Assembly: GCF_047345145.1 (NCBI RefSeq)
Contig: NZ_JBLFER010000006.1
Location: 237,189-301,188, forward strand
Source: Maribacter_C sp047345145
GTDB lineage: Bacteria; Bacteroidota; Bacteroidia; Flavobacteriales; Flavobacteriaceae
Direction of reading: 5' to 3'
Length of the DNA stretch: 64,000 nt
Shown piece by piece: positions 62,069 through 64,000 of the stretch. Under the pieces are notes generated by a model that was not told the origin of the DNA, ran no database searches, and saw nothing but the letters and a program-made list of their open reading frames with translations. Positions within the stretch are counted from its first letter, which is position 1. Every line of letters begins with the position of its first letter. A program made the translations under genes and the position numbers.

Positions 62069-63388
62069 ATGGACAACCATAAGAATCAGCAAAACGAAAA
62101 ATTTAAAAAATGGCTTGATATTCTGCAACAAGAAAGTTGGCAACTTGAGCTTATAATTTCTGGGTTCGCTATTTATGGTTTGTTTATGGTCGTTGATCCA
62201 ATTCGGGTATCTATTCTGAAAGCGCAAATTGATGACAATATGTATTCGGGCTTCTTCTGGTATGGATTGTTTGTGTCATGGTTTATTTTGACAGTCAATC
62301 TTCTCGCTCACGTGGTGTTAAGAGGTTTATGGATTGGTGCCATTGGGCTGCGTTATGTTTCGGGAGAAATTGACTACGACGCACTAAATTACAATGTTAA
62401 ATTTTTGAATCATCTCAAAAAAAGAGTTGGCTCTTTCGATGACTATGTTGCTAAACTTGAAAAGTATTGCAGTGTTATTTTTTCAATTACTTTTCTTCTG
62501 ATCTTTTATATGCTTGGTGTATTGCTGATTATTTTTCTAATGTCTTCTTTGGAAAGTTGGGTTGGTGAACCTGAGATTTCTAATTATAAAGCATGGATAG
62601 GGGTACCGGCAATGATTTTATTAGTATTAGGTTCATTGTTAACCTTTATTGATTTTATTTCTCAAGGATGGTTGAAAAGAAAAAAATGGACCACTTTCTT
62701 TTACTACCCCATTTATTGGGTTTTTAAGTATTTGACTTTATCTTTTTTATATCGCCCTATGGTATATAATTTATTGGATACGAAGTTTGGTAAGCGTTTG
62801 AGCTTTATAATGGTTCCATTATATATAGGAATTTCTATTTTGGCAGGAATGAGTTTTAGAACTTCGAATTATTTAGATTTCGGTTCAAGGTCCACTGCTG
62901 AGGTTGCAAATGTCAAGAATTATGAGGAATTTATTGAGGATGAAATGGATTATGTGAATTTGGCTTCTATTCCTTCAAAGGTAATAACTGATCCCTTTCT
63001 TAAGGTATTCATTATGTACGGCAGTGCAGTTGAAGATGATGTTTTTTATTTCTATGAAGAGCTAAAACCAAATGAAGACAGGAGAGGATTTGAAAGTCCA
63101 ATTAAGTTTGGTTCAAATAACGATTGGCGTAGCTCAAAAAAACCTTTGAAAGATTATTTAAATGCTTTGCAGGAAATGTATCGGATTAAAATAGATTCTA
63201 CACGCTTTCCAACAGAATTGGTATTGACGGAAAACAAGAAAAATCAGAAAGGATACGAAACTTTTTTGGATATGAAAGATATGGCAAGGGGAAGACATCT
63301 TTTAGAAGTTGCAAGAAAGACACATGTTAAGGATAGTGTTTACTTCAGAAAAATAGTTCAAATACCTTTTTGGTATTACCCAGAGTAG
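62069..63388 (+). CDS. polytopic membrane protein, unknown function
   Basis: I do not recognise this 439-residue protein. It has about five to six hydrophobic helices (near 29-45, 63-88, 135-160, 178-200, 245-262), with conserved-looking ESWQLELIISGFAIYGLF at the N-terminus. A soluble C-terminal region (about 275-439) follows, with ESPIKFGSNNDW and a Lys/Arg-rich end. It stands alone between thrS (divergent) and the rRNA leader. Confidence 0.7.
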   Translation: MDNHKNQQNEKFKKWLDILQQESWQLELIISGFAIYGLFMVVDPIRVSILKAQIDDNMYSGFFWYGLFVSWFILTVNLLAHVVLRGLWIGAIGLRYVSGEIDYDALNYNVKFLNHLKKRVGSFDDYVAKLEKYCSVIFSITFLLIFYMLGVLLIIFLMSSLESWVGEPEISNYKAWIGVPAMILLVLGSLLTFIDFISQGWLKRKKWTTFFYYPIYWVFKYLTLSFLYRPMVYNLLDTKFGKRLSFIMVPLYIGISILAGMSFRTSNYLDFGSRSTAEVANVKNYEEFIEDEMDYVNLASIPSKVITDPFLKVFIMYGSAVEDDVFYFYEELKPNEDRRGFESPIKFGSNNDWRSSKKPLKDYLNALQEMYRIKIDSTRFPTELVLTENKKNQKGYETFLDMKDMARGRHLLEVARKTHVKDSVYFRKIVQIPFWYYPE

Positions 63389-63577
63389 GAAAATAAACTA
63401 CTTTTTTTCAATTTACTGTTTTGAACCTTCTTTATTTTAGGTGATATTTCTTGTACTGTTAAAGATTTTCCCTTAAATTTAACACCCTTTTTTAGTGAAG
63501 GCTAAGGTGTAAAAATCTAATAGTTAGTATTTTGTGAAATAGGGTGAAAAAAAGTTTAAAAAATTGCTGCATTTCGC

Positions 63578-63607
63578 TTGGTGAATTAAAAAAGCATCTT
63601 ACATTTG
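63578..63607 (+). promoter_or_regulatory. rRNA promoter P1
   Basis: TTG (63578-63580), a 19-base spacer and TACATTTG (63600-63607), followed by CAGCCCG. It is the first of two rRNA promoters in the 612-base region between the membrane-protein gene and 16S rRNA; that region holds no gene. Confidence 0.82.
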
Positions 63608-63727
63608 CAGCCCGTTAAACAGATATGTGAATATGGTTTAGCGATATTAAAGAGGTTACGTTCCTATAGATTAAATGTTGTTTTTTATCGTCTTCTGAAA
63701 AAAAGATTCTTTTTTTTAATTAAAAGA

Positions 63728-63757
63728 TTGCGGGTTAAAAAAACAGTTATATATTTG
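63728..63757 (+). promoter_or_regulatory. rRNA promoter P2
   Basis: TTG (63728-63730), a 19-base spacer and TATATTTG (63750-63757), followed by CAGCCG. Identical in plan to P1, 150 bases downstream. Beyond it, AAACATTC (63850-63857) and GGATGTTT (63864-63871) form a leader hairpin that may guide rRNA processing. Confidence 0.85.
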
Positions 63758-63989
63758 CAGCCGCTTAGAGAAATCGGGGTGATGAAACTGCAAGTTTTTA
63801 GGAGTAGTTTTTTTTGAAAAAGTTCATTGACAAATTGTAGAGACAGCGCAAACATTCTTTAGGGGATGTTTTGTAAATTAAGAATCATATATGGTATTTA
63901 TTGAAAGATAGATATTGTAAGAATTAAATCGAGATTACGGAGCTGGGAGATGATTTTGGTTGTTAGTACTTAATATTATTTAAAGATTA

Positions 63990-64000
63990 ACGATGAAGAG
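63990..64000 (+). rRNA. 16S rRNA, first bases only
   Basis: The window ends ACGATGAAGAG, which fits the 5' end of Bacteroidota 16S rRNA just before the universal TTTGATCCTGGCTCAG. Only about 11 bases are present; the call rests on this and on the two strong promoters upstream. Confidence 0.75.

Noticed and set aside
63605..63817. A 70-codon frame in the rRNA leader
   Set aside because: It spans both the P1 downstream region and promoter P2 and has low-complexity composition; the promoter elements explain the region.
1..64000. CRISPR arrays, riboswitches and insertion sequences
   Set aside because: No regularly spaced repeats, no recognisable riboswitch core and no DDE transposase gene were seen by eye. 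A covariance-model and IS search would be needed to exclude weak cases.

Overview
The window is AT-rich DNA of a marine-type Bacteroidota, most likely Flavobacteriaceae. Promoters use the Bacteroidota pattern TTG-N17-20-TAnnTTTG and lack clear Shine-Dalgarno boxes. Conjugation genes are of the CTnDOT type (traE to traN, rteC), there is a SusC/TonB-type receptor, and the housekeeping genes (split transketolase, Bacteroidota-type Tgt, lipoproteins with short lipoboxes) fit the same group.

Region 1 (1-20.3 kb) is the core of an integrative conjugative element (ICE). A 5'-truncated DUF3883 gene lies at the left edge. A leftward tra operon (7763 to 529) encodes TraE, TraF, the VirB4-like ATPase TraG, a TraI/VirB5-like protein, TraJ, TraK, TraM, TraN and a lipoprotein. 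A divergent murein amidase follows. Then comes an inserted five-gene rightward operon (8766-15784): a double-SIS/HAD fusion, a PRTase-like protein, a P-loop NTPase, an unrecognised protein and a PfkB kinase. I do not recognise it as a described system, and it is the best candidate for a new one. Leftward maintenance genes follow (DnaC-like ATPase, replication-type protein, excisionase-like HTH, RteC), then a membrane-anchored LuxR-type regulator and a short asparaginase-like protein.

Region 2 (20.3-41.9 kb) is a complete phenylacetate module. A rightward operon holds paaE-A-B-C-D-G-H-I-J-Z, a second enoyl-CoA hydratase, a thioesterase, paaY and a PEP carboxykinase. Converging on it, a leftward set holds a TonB-dependent receptor, a lipoprotein amidase, paaK, a DUF4212/sodium-solute symporter pair and a TetR regulator. 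The same palindrome overlaps the promoters of paaE and of the receptor gene, so one TetR (PaaR-like) repressor probably controls both. Uptake, precursor hydrolysis, CoA activation, ring epoxidation and cleavage, beta-oxidation and exit to gluconeogenesis are all present.

Region 3 (42-43.7 kb) holds an IntDOT-type tyrosine recombinase, three direct repeats, a terminator and a tRNA-Lys(UUU) gene. This looks like the right end of the ICE, which would place the phenylacetate genes inside the element as cargo. The relaxase, coupling protein and left att site are not in the window.

Region 4 (43.7-64 kb) is ordinary chromosome: aroK, a PRTase, an S4-domain protein, an FKBP lipoprotein, an outer-membrane barrel, split transketolase, tgt, a LptG-like permease, an EamA transporter, accA, dnaB, a secreted conserved protein, a small lipoprotein, a Cof-type HAD phosphatase with a decayed fragment nearby, yjbQ, an EF-hand protein and the thrS-infC-rpmI-rplT operon (infC with an apparent AUA start). 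A membrane protein precedes an rRNA leader with two matching promoters, and the window ends on the first bases of a 16S rRNA gene.
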